Source: Pseudomonas frederiksbergensis
GTDB taxonomy: Bacteria > Pseudomonadota > Gammaproteobacteria > Pseudomonadales > Pseudomonadaceae
Length of the DNA stretch: 64,000 bases
NCBI RefSeq assembly: GCF_001952935.1
Contig: NZ_CP018319.1
Location: 919,501 to 983,500, forward strand
Reading direction: 5' to 3'
Under the pieces are notes generated by a model, which searched no databases, had not been told where the DNA came from, and saw only the letters and a program-made list of their open reading frames with translations. Of the stretch, positions 1-7,886 are shown one piece after another. The translations under genes and the position numbers were made by a program. Each line of letters starts with the position of its first letter. Position 1 is the first letter of the stretch.

Positions 1-2
1 TC

Positions 3-131
3 AGCCTGGTGCAAGCCTTCCTGCTGGACGCGGCGCTGATCATTTTCATCCCGTGCTACACCTTCGCCTTCAACTGGTTGTTTGATCGCACGTTTGGTTT
101 GCCAACTTCGGCGCTGCCGGACCCGGTTTGA
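3..131 (+). CDS. C-terminal fragment of a PACE-family-like membrane transporter
   Basis: Only the last 42 codons are inside the window; the gene begins upstream. The reading frame gives a hydrophobic segment with FIPCYTFAFNWLFDRTFG near the end, then a short polar tail and a TGA at 129-131. The aromatic-rich pattern ending in W-x-F-D-R resembles the C-terminal helix of the bacterial transmembrane pair/PACE (AceI-like) proteins, small inner-membrane exporters of biocides such as chlorhexidine. This assignment is from remembered family pattern on a short fragment, so it is tentative. Confidence 0.5.
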   Translation, partial: SLVQAFLLDAALIIFIPCYTFAFNWLFDRTFGLPTSALPDPV

Positions 132-187
132 AAACGCTGAATGTCTGTTAGATTCCTGAAGCGTCGAATCGCTAATGGAGTAGCTCA

Positions 188-820
188 ATGGAACATGCAC
201 TGAAGATTCTGGGTAAAGCCTCGTCCATCAACGTCAGGAAAGTCCTGTGGACCTGCGAGGAGTTGGGTGTTGCCTACGAACGTGAAGACTGGGGCGGCGG
301 ATATGCGTCGACCCATACGCCGGAGTTTCTCAGGCTCAATCCCAACGCACTGGTGCCCGTGATTATCGATGAGGCTGGCGTGCTGTGGGAGTCCAACACC
401 ATCTGTCGCTATCTGGCCGGCAAACACCACAACACCGATCTTCTGCCCCACGAACCGGCTGCGCGCGCTCGGGTGGAGCAGTGGATGGATTGGCAAGCCA
501 CCGAACTCAATGCCGCCTGGAGCTACGCGTTCACGGCATTGGTACGCAAGGATCCGGAGTTCCAGGACCCGCATCACATTGCCGCTGGCATACGCGGCTG
601 GAATCAGAAGATGGGCATCCTCGAGCATCAGCTCGCGGCCACCAAAGCGTATGTCGCCGGGCCGCACTTCACGCTGGCGGACATCGTCATCGGACTGTCG
701 GTCAACCGCTGGCTGATGACACCGCTGGAGCGCCCCGACTACCCGGCCATCGACGAGTATTTCCAACGGTTGGCACAACGCCCGGGATTTCTGAAACATG
801 GCTGCAATGGCCTGCCATAA
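188..820 (+). CDS. Glutathione S-transferase family protein
   Basis: This 210-residue cytosolic protein has the two-domain GST layout. An N-terminal thioredoxin-like domain (about 1-85) carries GKASSINVRKVLW, in which a Ser would activate glutathione, and the conserved cis-Pro/ESNTI segment (NALVPVI, then LWESNTICRYL) that binds the gamma-glutamyl group. A helical C-terminal domain follows (about 90-205) with the FTLADIVIG N-capping motif. A GGAG ribosome site lies 8 bases before the ATG. It sits 39 bases ahead of an oxidoreductase on the same strand, probably one transcript. The substrate is unknown; members act in detoxification or stress defence. Confidence 0.9.
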   Translation: MEHALKILGKASSINVRKVLWTCEELGVAYEREDWGGGYASTHTPEFLRLNPNALVPVIIDEAGVLWESNTICRYLAGKHHNTDLLPHEPAARARVEQWMDWQATELNAAWSYAFTALVRKDPEFQDPHHIAAGIRGWNQKMGILEHQLAATKAYVAGPHFTLADIVIGLSVNRWLMTPLERPDYPAIDEYFQRLAQRPGFLKHGCNGLP

Positions 821-859
821 GCCAACCCCGCAACGCTCCTTCCCTGAAAAGAGAGACTC

Positions 860-1600
860 ATGAACGGACTCAACGTACTGCTGACCGGTGCCTGCGGCAG
901 AATCGGCAGAACCTTTTTCGAAGCCTCAAAAGACCGCTACACCTTCGTCCTGACGGATCGCGTCGAGCCCGACTTTGTGGTCGATGCGCCTCACCGTTTC
1001 GTCATCCTGGACCTGTCCGACCCCGCGGCTATGGGCGAAGTATTGGAAGGGATCGACGTCATCGTGCACCTGGCCGGCATTCCTCACGCCACTGCCACGT
1101 TCAATGAGCTGCTGCCCAATAACATTCTGGCCACCACTTACCTGTTCGAAGCCGCGGCGGCCGCTGGCTGCAAACGACTGGTGTTCGCCAGCAGCGCGCA
1201 AACCATCGAAGGCTATCCGGTGGACCGGCAAATCACCCCGGGCATGCAGGTCATGCCGGCCAATCTGTATGGCGTCAGCAAGTGTTATGGCGAAGCGTTG
1301 TGTGCGTTCTATGCTGCCAAACGCAACCTTTCGACCATCGCGATACGGATCGGCGCTTTCGAGTTCCCGGACCGTCATGAACTGACCAATGCCCGAGACC
1401 TGAGCGCCTGGCTGAGCCCACGCGATGCAGTACAGTTGCTGCAACGTTCGGTGGAGGTCGAAGGCGTGCAACACCTGATCGCCCATGGCATTTCCAACAA
1501 CCGCTTCAAACGCCTGGACCTCAGCGAAACCATGCGGGTGTTGGGTTACCGGCCGGTGGATGATGCGTTTCAGACGTTCGATATCCCGATTGCGCCATAA
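860..1600 (+). CDS. NAD(P)-dependent oxidoreductase, SDR/epimerase family (uronate-dehydrogenase-like)
   Basis: The 246-residue protein is an extended-type short-chain dehydrogenase. The Rossmann nucleotide motif LLTGACGRIGR is at residues 7-17, followed by DLSDP and VIVHLAGIPHA. The catalytic Ser region is FASSAQTIEG, and the catalytic YGVSK pair lies near residue 137. Its short length and overall pattern resemble uronate dehydrogenases and related sugar epimerases, but the substrate cannot be fixed from sequence alone. It follows the GST gene closely and probably shares its transcript. Downstream is a palindromic repeat element rather than an obvious terminator. Confidence 0.85.
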   Translation: MNGLNVLLTGACGRIGRTFFEASKDRYTFVLTDRVEPDFVVDAPHRFVILDLSDPAAMGEVLEGIDVIVHLAGIPHATATFNELLPNNILATTYLFEAAAAAGCKRLVFASSAQTIEGYPVDRQITPGMQVMPANLYGVSKCYGEALCAFYAAKRNLSTIAIRIGAFEFPDRHELTNARDLSAWLSPRDAVQLLQRSVEVEGVQHLIAHGISNNRFKRLDLSETMRVLGYRPVDDAFQTFDIPIAP

Positions 1601-1676
1601 ACCCTCCGATCAGGCCGCCTTCGCCTAGGCGACGTTTCTCGGGTTGTTCCTTGGCGCGAGCGAACCCGCAATCAAT

Positions 1677-1806
1677 AAAAGAGGGTCCCTTCGAGGGTAA
1701 TGCTAGTCAGTTAAGGCGCAGAACCTGTGGGACCAAGCTCGCTCCCACAAGGATAGTGGTGCTCAGATCCTTAACTGATCGGCATGACCCTTCGAGGGAC
1801 CCTTTT
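1677..1806. repeat. 130-bp MITE-like palindromic element
   Basis: The element is an imperfect inverted repeat. The left arm (from 1677) contains GGGTCCCTTCGAGGGT and, further in, CAGTTAAGG; the right arm repeats both in reverse complement. The centre carries a REP-like GTGGGA...CTCCCAC stem (about 1728-1747). CAAT occurs immediately outside each end (1673-1676 and 1807-1810), which would fit a 4-bp target duplication, though four bases can match by chance. It could alternatively be a long transcriptional terminator between the convergent genes on either side. Confidence 0.55.
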
Positions 1807-1819
1807 CAATGTGCCGCTA

Positions 1820-3139
1820 TCAACTTATCTGCAACGTCGAGTTGAACTGACTGATCGCATCCACCACATGCCGCGACCCTTGCTGAATCTCCATAATCAC
1901 CGCTCCCGCCTCGTTCGCCAGTTCCACCCCAAGCCCGGTTCGACTCAAACTGGACTGCATGCTCGACACCGCACTCAATGACAAATCGTGGTTCTTGCGC
2001 ACCACTTCAACGATCTCCACCGTTGCCTGGCTCGTTCGGGCTGCAAGGCTGCGAACTTCATCGGCGACGACCGCGAACCCGCGTCCGTGTTCCCCGGCCC
2101 GGGCCGCTTCGATCGCGGCGTTGAGCGCCAGCAGGTTGGTCTGATCGGCAATGCCGCGAATGGTCTGGACGATGGTGCCGATGATGTCGGACTGTTTGCT
2201 GACGGCATCAATGCTCAGCGCCGCTTCGTTCAAGTCTTTGGAAATGTCCTGGATGGTCTGCACCGTTTGCTGCACCACCTGCGACCCCTTCTGCGCACAA
2301 GCATCGTTTTGAACCGAGGTGCTGTGGGCCGACTCCGCGGCGGTTTGCAGGGTGGTCACCTGATCGGTGATGTCGCTGGCGAACTTGACCACTTTGTACA
2401 ACCGCCCCTTGGTGTCGAACAGCGGGTTGTAGGAAGCCTCCAGGAAAACCGTATGACCGTGCTTGTCTTTGCGCTCGAAACGGTGCGAGTGATATTCGCC
2501 GCGATTGAGCGAGGCCCAAAACGCTTTATAGGCCTGGGATTCGGCTTCGGCACGATGACAAAACAGGCTGTGGTGCTGGCCAACCACTTCGTTGAGCGAG
2601 TAATGCATCGTCTTCAAGAAGTTGTCGTTAGCGGTGATGACCTTGCCATCCGGAGTGAATTCGATCACCGCCATGGAGCGACCGATCGCCGCGAGCATGC
2701 TCTCGTTTTCGTGCTCCTTGTAGATCCTGGCCGAGATGTCAGTGGCGACTTTGATCACACTGCGAACCTGACGATCAGCGCCGAACACCGGCATATAGCT
2801 GGCTTCAAGCCAGATCTCCTTGCCGCGCCTGTCCAAGCGTAGAAAGGTTCCGCTCACCGGTTCGCCACGGGCCAGGTCACGCCACAACTTGGCGTAGGCT
2901 TCGCTGCGATAAAACGCTTCTTCGCAAAAGATCCGGTGATGCTTGCCGCGCACTTCTTCGGCGCTGTAACCCATGACACTGCAAAAGTTGTCGTTGGCAT
3001 CGAGCACGATGCCTTCGGGGGTGAACTCAATCATTGCCATCGAACGACTGACCGCCGCCAACTTCGCGTTAGCCTCGGCCAGCGCGCAACTGAATCGTTC
3101 GATTTCCTGCAGGTCGGTCTTGTGATGTCGGTTAAACAT
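1820..3139 (-). CDS. Soluble PAS-PAS methyl-accepting chemoreceptor, BdlA-like
   Basis: The 439-residue protein has two tandem PAS domains (about 25-140 and 145-265) with matching DANDNF/TANDNF and EASY.P.F motifs, then a cytoplasmic chemoreceptor signalling domain. The signalling tip reads [37 protein letters not shown]. No membrane segment or signal peptide is visible, so it should be cytosolic. Layout, length and C-terminal ending (LANEAGA...VVDAI.QFN.TL) match P. aeruginosa BdlA, which controls biofilm dispersion in response to nutrients and redox. Whether this protein is the orthologue or one of several paralogues is not resolvable here. It is transcribed alone. Confidence 0.85.
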   Translation of the reverse strand: MFNRHHKTDLQEIERFSCALAEANAKLAAVSRSMAMIEFTPEGIVLDANDNFCSVMGYSAEEVRGKHHRIFCEEAFYRSEAYAKLWRDLARGEPVSGTFLRLDRRGKEIWLEASYMPVFGADRQVRSVIKVATDISARIYKEHENESMLAAIGRSMAVIEFTPDGKVITANDNFLKTMHYSLNEVVGQHHSLFCHRAEAESQAYKAFWASLNRGEYHSHRFERKDKHGHTVFLEASYNPLFDTKGRLYKVVKFASDITDQVTTLQTAAESAHSTSVQNDACAQKGSQVVQQTVQTIQDISKDLNEAALSIDAVSKQSDIIGTIVQTIRGIADQTNLLALNAAIEAARAGEHGRGFAVVADEVRSLAARTSQATVEIVEVVRKNHDLSLSAVSSMQSSLSRTGLGVELANEAGAVIMEIQQGSRHVVDAISQFNSTLQIS

Positions 3140-3555
3140 GGTCGTATCACCTTCAGCGCGATCTTTTATTTGATGAAAGTTCTTTGTCTTTCAACAGCTC
3201 CACCACTACGTTCCAAGGAACAGGCACACGCATCCCTCCACAGGAAGGACTGGGTCAGGTGATCAATGATGTTTAATCGGAGAGTCCACGTAGCAACGCT
3301 CTTATCAAGACATCCTTCTCTTGATAGCCCGGAATCGGGCCAGCCCTAACGTTCTGATAAGACATTCCATTGACCGGACAGCTCCGTGTTGTTCAGAGTC
3401 GGCGCCTTGGGTTGCGCACACTTTTATCCTGTATGTCGACCTTCACTTGACGGTCGATATAGTTAGTTACGAGTCAGCATAGACAGGCAAGGAAGGTAAT
3501 CAAGGCCACTAGTCGGCCAGTATTGAGGACAAAAACGGTTCAGCATCGGTAGGCG
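3140..3555. other. Intergenic region without a supported gene
   Basis: These 416 bases hold the upstream region of the BdlA-like gene and the 3' side of the LysR gene. I see only short unconvincing reading frames. A small hairpin with arms TCGACC/GGTCGA lies at 3436-3457. No REP element is present. Confidence 0.6.
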
Positions 3556-4428
3556 TCATTTCTCGGCCAGCAGACTCATCAACGCCTGCACCGCCGCCGA
3601 GGATGGCTTGTTCGCAGCGGCCACCAAGGCAAATTCGCGATCGATACGCGGCTTGACCGGCACCACGCGCAACCCCTGAAGTTGGCTCGGCAGTGTCATC
3701 TCCGGCACCAGCGTCACGCCGATGTTTTCCCGCACCAGGGTGAACGCACTGCTCCATTCACGGACCTCGACCCGAACGTCGCACAACTGCAGTCCGGCAT
3801 CTTCCGCCAGGCTACGAGCGTTGGTCGAACAACCGCCCGTGGCCAGTACAAAAGGTTGTCCTGCCAACTCCGCCAGGGAGACGCCTTCGTCATTGGAACG
3901 GCGAGCCAAGGGATGGCCGCCAGGCACCACCGCCATCCAGGCATCACGTCCCAGGCGACCAGCATTGCGCTCAGGCGCCGGGTTCAACACCACGCCGACA
4001 TCCACCAGCCCGGCACCGAGCAGCGTTTCCACTTCATCGTCGCTGACCTCCAGCGCGACCACCTGAATGCCGGGATAAAGCCGATTGAACTGACGCAACA
4101 ACGGCGGCAGGAAAGTCGCCAGCACCATGGGGAAACTGGCCAGGCGAATTGTCCCGCGCTGAATGTCTTTGGTGGCATCGACGCTGCTGCGGATGTTCTC
4201 CAAGGCAGCGAGCATGGTTCTCGCGTGTTCAATCACAGACAAGCCGATTGCCGTCGGTAAGGTCTGGCGATTCTCTCGACTGAACAACTGAACGCCCAGG
4301 GTTTCTTCAATCAACGCCAAGGCCTGGCTGGCACCGGACTGGGTCATGCCGATCCGCTCGGCCGCCCGCGTAATGTTGCCCGTGTCAGCCACCGCCACCA
4401 CCATTCGCCAGTGCATCAGATTCATCAT
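3556..4428 (-). CDS. LysR-family transcriptional regulator
   Basis: The 290-residue protein has the N-terminal winged helix-turn-helix typical of LysR regulators (residues 4-62, with ITRAAERIGMTQSGASQALALIE as the recognition part) and a C-terminal periplasmic-binding-fold effector domain from about residue 90. An AAGGAA ribosome site precedes the ATG. It is divergent from the beta-class glutathione transferase, with 99 bases between the starts, the usual arrangement in which a LysR protein controls its neighbour. The effector is not predictable. The intergenic DNA contains several T-N11-A candidates, none distinctive enough to call. Confidence 0.9.
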   Translation of the reverse strand: MMNLMHWRMVVAVADTGNITRAAERIGMTQSGASQALALIEETLGVQLFSRENRQTLPTAIGLSVIEHARTMLAALENIRSSVDATKDIQRGTIRLASFPMVLATFLPPLLRQFNRLYPGIQVVALEVSDDEVETLLGAGLVDVGVVLNPAPERNAGRLGRDAWMAVVPGGHPLARRSNDEGVSLAELAGQPFVLATGGCSTNARSLAEDAGLQLCDVRVEVREWSSAFTLVRENIGVTLVPEMTLPSQLQGLRVVPVKPRIDREFALVAAANKPSSAAVQALMSLLAEK

Positions 4429-4527
4429 GGCAGTAGCGTTCCTTATGGCGGTTTTCTGAAAGATTAATTTTACCGAGGGTGCCGCGCACTATGACACTGG
4501 CGCAAATCCCCAGCCAGAGCCCTGCCG

Positions 4528-5130
4528 ATGAAGTTGTATTACGCCCCCCACGCCTGCTCGCTGGCGCCGCATATCGTGCTGCGCGAACTGGATCTGCCGT
4601 TCGAATTGATCCGCATCGACAACACCACCAAACGAACCGTCAACGGTGACGACTTCCTCGCCATCAACCCGAAGGGTTACGTCGCGGCATTGCAACTGGA
4701 CAATGGCCAAGTACTGACCGAAGGCCCGGCAATCCTGCAATTCCTGGCAGACCTGCGCCCCGAAGCGAACCTGGCACCCGTGAGCGGGACGTTCGAGCGG
4801 GTGCGGTTGCAGGAGTGGCTGAATTTCGTTTCGACAGAGATTCATGGCGGGCTGGGCTGGCTGTTCAGCTCGCAGTTCCCGGATGAGGTGAAAGCGCTGA
4901 TCAAGGAGAAACTGTTCAAGCGTTTTGTTGTGTTGAGCCAGACGCTGGTGCGCCAGGATTATTTGATGGCTGACGGGTTCAGCATTGCCGATGCGTATTT
5001 GTTTACGGTGTTGCGCTGGACGTCGGTGTTTGGGATTGATTTGAATCAGTGGCCGGCGTTGGTGCGGTTTCAGGCGCGGATTGATCAGCGGCCAGCCGTG
5101 AAGGCTGCATTGGCCGCTGAGTCGGAGTAA
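4528..5130 (+). CDS. gstA: Beta-class glutathione S-transferase (GstA-like)
   Basis: The 200-residue protein follows E. coli GstA closely in pattern. The N-terminal YAPHACSLAPHIVLRE carries the conserved Cys of beta-class enzymes (Cys10), which forms a mixed disulfide with glutathione. NPKGYVAALQLD and LTEGPAILQFLAD complete the glutathione site. The helical domain ends with FSIADAYLFTVLRW. It is expected in the cytosol (or periplasm, as some beta GSTs are exported), conjugating or reducing electrophiles and peroxides. It is divergent from a LysR gene that may regulate it. A REP doublet follows directly. Confidence 0.88.
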   Translation: MKLYYAPHACSLAPHIVLRELDLPFELIRIDNTTKRTVNGDDFLAINPKGYVAALQLDNGQVLTEGPAILQFLADLRPEANLAPVSGTFERVRLQEWLNFVSTEIHGGLGWLFSSQFPDEVKALIKEKLFKRFVVLSQTLVRQDYLMADGFSIADAYLFTVLRWTSVFGIDLNQWPALVRFQARIDQRPAVKAALAAESE

Positions 5131-5141
5131 GGCGCAAGCCC

Positions 5142-5236
5142 CTTCGCGAGCAAGCCCGCTCCCACAGGGGATCTCCAGTGAACACAGATTTTGTGAACAC
5201 CAGAGATCCCCTGTGGGAGCGGGCTTGCTCGCGAAA
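5142..5236. repeat. REP doublet, family A
   Basis: Two inverted copies of the REP unit with core TGTGGGAGCGGGCTTGCTCG flank a short centre. The outer arms, including AGGGGATCTC, pair over more than 30 bases. It separates the convergent gstA and betaine-type binding-protein genes and may act as a bidirectional 3' stabiliser or terminator. Confidence 0.9.
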
Positions 5237-5272
5237 GCTATCTGACAAACACCGCTGAAGCATCAGAAAAAA

Positions 5273-6286
5273 CTACAAACTCCCACTCACCTTGGTCGCC
5301 ACCTCCCCCGGCACCCAGCCCGTCCAGATCTGTGGCTGATCACGCAAAAACGCTTCAGCGACCTGACGCGGTTGCAGGCGCTTTTCGCTCATCTGGCCGA
5401 GCGTCTGGTTCAGCAGATCGATCGGCAGGTCGACCTTTTCGAAGAACGCCACAAGGTCCGGGTACTGCGCCTTGAACGGCGCGGACACACCAATCGCCAG
5501 GTTCGCCGGCATCGACCGCGTGCCTTTGGGATTCGGGTTTTTAGCATCGGCCAGGGTCTTCCAGGCTTCGGCGTCGAAAGCCGGCTCGTCAAGTTTCACC
5601 AGTTTGAAACGCCCCAACAGCGGCGTCGGCGACCAGTAGTAGAACAGCACCGGTTTGCCACGGCGGATCGACGAAGCCACCTCGGCATCCAATGCCGCGC
5701 CAGAACCCGTGCGGAAGTTGACGAAGCTGTCGGTCAGGTCATAGGCCTTGAGTTTTTGACTGTTGACGATCTCCGAGGTCCAGCCCGTCGGGCTATTGAG
5801 GAAGCGGCCTCGGCCAGGGTCTTCCGGGTCGCGGAACACGTCCTTGTAGCGCGCCAGGTCGGCGACGGATTTCAGCTCCGGGGCCAGGGGTTTGATGCCG
5901 CGTTCGGGGTCGCCCTTGATCACGTATTCCGGCACCCACCAGCCTTCGGTGGCGCCTTTGACCGTGTCGCCCAGCCCAAACACTTTGCCTTCCGAGGCGG
6001 CTTTGACCCACGCCGGACTACGCCCGGCCCACTCTTCGCCGATCACTTGAATATCGTTCCTGGCCAACGCCGCTTCGAGGCTGACGGTGCTGCCCGGAAG
6101 GGTATCGGTCGGATAGCCGTAACCTTTCTCGACAATCAATCGCAGGATTTCGGTGATCAGACTGCCGCTTTCCCAGGTGATATCACCGAAATGGATCGGC
6201 GCAGTTTTCTCCGCGGCGGGAACGTGGGTTGCCACAAGGCTCAGGGCCAGCAGCGAACTGCCGAGCAGGGTTTTGATCGATCTCAT
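5273..6286 (-). CDS. ABC transporter substrate-binding protein, glycine-betaine/OpuAC type
   Basis: The chosen start (ATG at 6284-6286, 337 residues) gives a clean signal peptide, MRSIKTLLGSSLLALSLVATHVPAAE, and has GGAGGT four bases upstream; a longer frame to 6472 merely reads through the sigma gene. The mature protein fits the OpuAC/ProX class (IHFGDITWESGSLITEILR, later GTGSGAALDAEVASSI), periplasmic receptors for betaine, choline or similar compounds. No permease or ATPase gene is adjacent, so it is an orphan receptor. Its ATG overlaps the stop of the upstream ECF sigma gene (ATGA), implying translational coupling, an unusual pairing. Confidence 0.82.
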   Translation of the reverse strand: MRSIKTLLGSSLLALSLVATHVPAAEKTAPIHFGDITWESGSLITEILRLIVEKGYGYPTDTLPGSTVSLEAALARNDIQVIGEEWAGRSPAWVKAASEGKVFGLGDTVKGATEGWWVPEYVIKGDPERGIKPLAPELKSVADLARYKDVFRDPEDPGRGRFLNSPTGWTSEIVNSQKLKAYDLTDSFVNFRTGSGAALDAEVASSIRRGKPVLFYYWSPTPLLGRFKLVKLDEPAFDAEAWKTLADAKNPNPKGTRSMPANLAIGVSAPFKAQYPDLVAFFEKVDLPIDLLNQTLGQMSEKRLQPRQVAEAFLRDQPQIWTGWVPGEVATKVSGSL

Positions 6287-6825
6287 GCGGACCTCCGGGT
6301 CAGGGAACTCAAGGATTGGTTGGCGCGGTGCCGGGCACACAGGGCTTGAGTGCGAGTCATGTAAACGCTGACCGAGCGCTGGGAAATGCCCAGTTCGGCG
6401 GCGATTTGCGGGTAAGTCAGACCGTCGATTCGCGACAACAGAAACGTTGCGCGAACCTTGCCCGGCAAGCACTCCAGCGTACGGTCGAGGCCATGCAAGG
6501 CCTGGGTCAGTTGCACCCGAACTTCGGGTGAAATCGCTTGCTGTTGATCGAGGTGTTGCAACTGATCGAGGTGTTGGCGTTCCAGCTCACGGCGGCGCCA
6601 GAGCTGATAGATCAACCGCTGGGCAATGGTGGTGAGCAAGGCACGAGGCTCGCGGATCGGGGTCAGCCCCGGCGATTCGAGCAGCTGTAGAAAGGTTTCG
6701 GCAGCAATGTCTTCGACGCTGGAACTGGCGCCCAGATGCCGGCGCAACCGTGCGCACAGCCAGGGGTAATGCGCGCGGAACAATCCGCCCACGTCGTTGC
6801 GATGGGAAAGGTCGGTGCCGGACAC
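6283..6825 (-). CDS. ECF RNA polymerase sigma factor, FecI-like
   Basis: The 180-residue protein has sigma region 2 (about 12-75, FRAHYPWLCARLRRHLG through DIAAETFLQLLE) and region 4 (about 118-165, LPGKVRATFLLSRIDGLTYPQIAAELGISQRSVSVYM), the minimal ECF architecture. It resembles the iron-starvation FecI branch, but no FecR-type anti-sigma or TonB receptor is next to it. Translation begins at a GTG with TTGGAG upstream. Its stop overlaps the start of an OpuAC-like binding protein. Upstream on the same strand, 131 bases away, lies a PhnD-like protein. What controls its activity is unknown. Confidence 0.85.
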   Translation of the reverse strand: MSGTDLSHRNDVGGLFRAHYPWLCARLRRHLGASSSVEDIAAETFLQLLESPGLTPIREPRALLTTIAQRLIYQLWRRRELERQHLDQLQHLDQQQAISPEVRVQLTQALHGLDRTLECLPGKVRATFLLSRIDGLTYPQIAAELGISQRSVSVYMTRTQALCARHRANQSLSSLTRRSA

Positions 6826-6956
6826 AGAGGCTCCAAGGGTTAGGGGTCGCTGAATGTCCGGTGATCCGGTGACGCGATCCTAGCAAGGAGCCTTATTCAT
6901 TAATAATATTTAAAAGGCATGTTTATATTCCGCTATGGAATTGAACATCTTCCCTC

Positions 6957-7748
6957 CTACCGCAATCGCCCATACCCCAGAGCTTCCGCTTCTTGCTGAT
7001 AGTCGAGAACGATTTGATAGTCGCTTTCGCTGGCCGGTAATACCTCATGCAGACCGAGGATGTCCCTGACTTCGGGCAATTCTTGCAACGTCGTATTCAT
7101 CATCTGCCTCAGCGCCTCGGCCTGTTCATCGGTGACCGTCGCGACGGTGATATACGGCAAGGTCGGACTGAACGCACTTCGCGCAATGACCCGCAGGCCG
7201 GCCACTTCTTTTTCGGCGTGCCGTGCCAGATAGGCGAAGGTAACGCTGTCGATGGCCGCCAGGTCCGCTGTCCCTTCACGCAACCCGCGCAGGCTTTCGC
7301 GGTGGCTGCCGCTGGTACCGACACTGGCGAAGAACTGCCCTTCTTGATGCAGCGGCGCCAGCCGATGACGCAGCAGGTTCATGCCGCTGTTGGAGTCTTC
7401 GCCATTGATCACCCCACGACTGTCGCGAAAGGCCGGCAGGCTGCGCCGTGGATCATCGGTTCGACTCAGCAACAGGCTGCAATGGTCGCCGCCGTTAGCG
7501 TCCGGCAGCTCATAGCGAGGACGACCGACGACCCGGACCCGACCGCGCAACGCGGTCATTAGCGGATAGCCGCAGGTTTGGGTCAGCAGAAGGTGCGGGG
7601 ACAGCCAGAGGTCCATCAGCGAAAGGCCCTCGGCGTTGCGGCGGGTGGCATCCAGTCGCTCGAGCATTCGCGTTAGCCAGCGCTCGTTGGCCTCGCGGAT
7701 GGGTTCGGGGGCGACGTACATCAGTAGTTCAGCGAGGTGTTGTGTCAT
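6957..7748 (-). CDS. PhnD-like phosphate/phosphonate-binding-type protein lacking a signal peptide
   Basis: The 263-residue protein has the type 2 periplasmic-binding fold pattern of the PhnD family: LTQTCGYPLM near residue 56, then GVINGEDSNSGMNLLRH, GTSGSHRESLRGLREGTADLAAIDSVTFAYL and a closing hinge segment. PhnD proteins bind phosphonate, phosphite or related anions. Here the frame begins directly at MTQHLAELLMYVAP with no hydrophobic export sequence and no upstream alternative, so it is predicted cytosolic. That suggests sensing or an enzymatic or scaffold role instead of uptake. It lies upstream of an ECF sigma gene on the same strand. Confidence 0.7.
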   Translation of the reverse strand: MTQHLAELLMYVAPEPIREANERWLTRMLERLDATRRNAEGLSLMDLWLSPHLLLTQTCGYPLMTALRGRVRVVGRPRYELPDANGGDHCSLLLSRTDDPRRSLPAFRDSRGVINGEDSNSGMNLLRHRLAPLHQEGQFFASVGTSGSHRESLRGLREGTADLAAIDSVTFAYLARHAEKEVAGLRVIARSAFSPTLPYITVATVTDEQAEALRQMMNTTLQELPEVRDILGLHEVLPASESDYQIVLDYQQEAEALGYGRLR

Positions 7749-7776
7749 CGAAAATTTCCCGGCACCGAAATTCTCT

Positions 7777-7868
7777 GTGAGAGCGGGCTTGCTCGCGAAG
7801 GGGCCGGCACATCCAACATCATTGTTGTCAGGCCGATTGCATTCGCGGGCAAGCCCGCTCCCACAGGG
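7777..7868. repeat. REP doublet, family A
   Basis: An inverted pair of the GAGCGGGCTTGCTCGCGAA type unit lies between the PhnD-like gene start and the end of the desaturase gene. It therefore sits in the upstream region of the PhnD-like gene. Confidence 0.88.
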
Positions 7869-7886
7869 TTATGTGGTGGTCATGCC

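Noticed and set aside
6287..6472. N-terminal extension of the OpuAC-type protein
   Set aside because: It reads through the ECF sigma gene in another frame, and the ATG at 6284-6286 has a signal peptide directly after it and a strong ribosome site.
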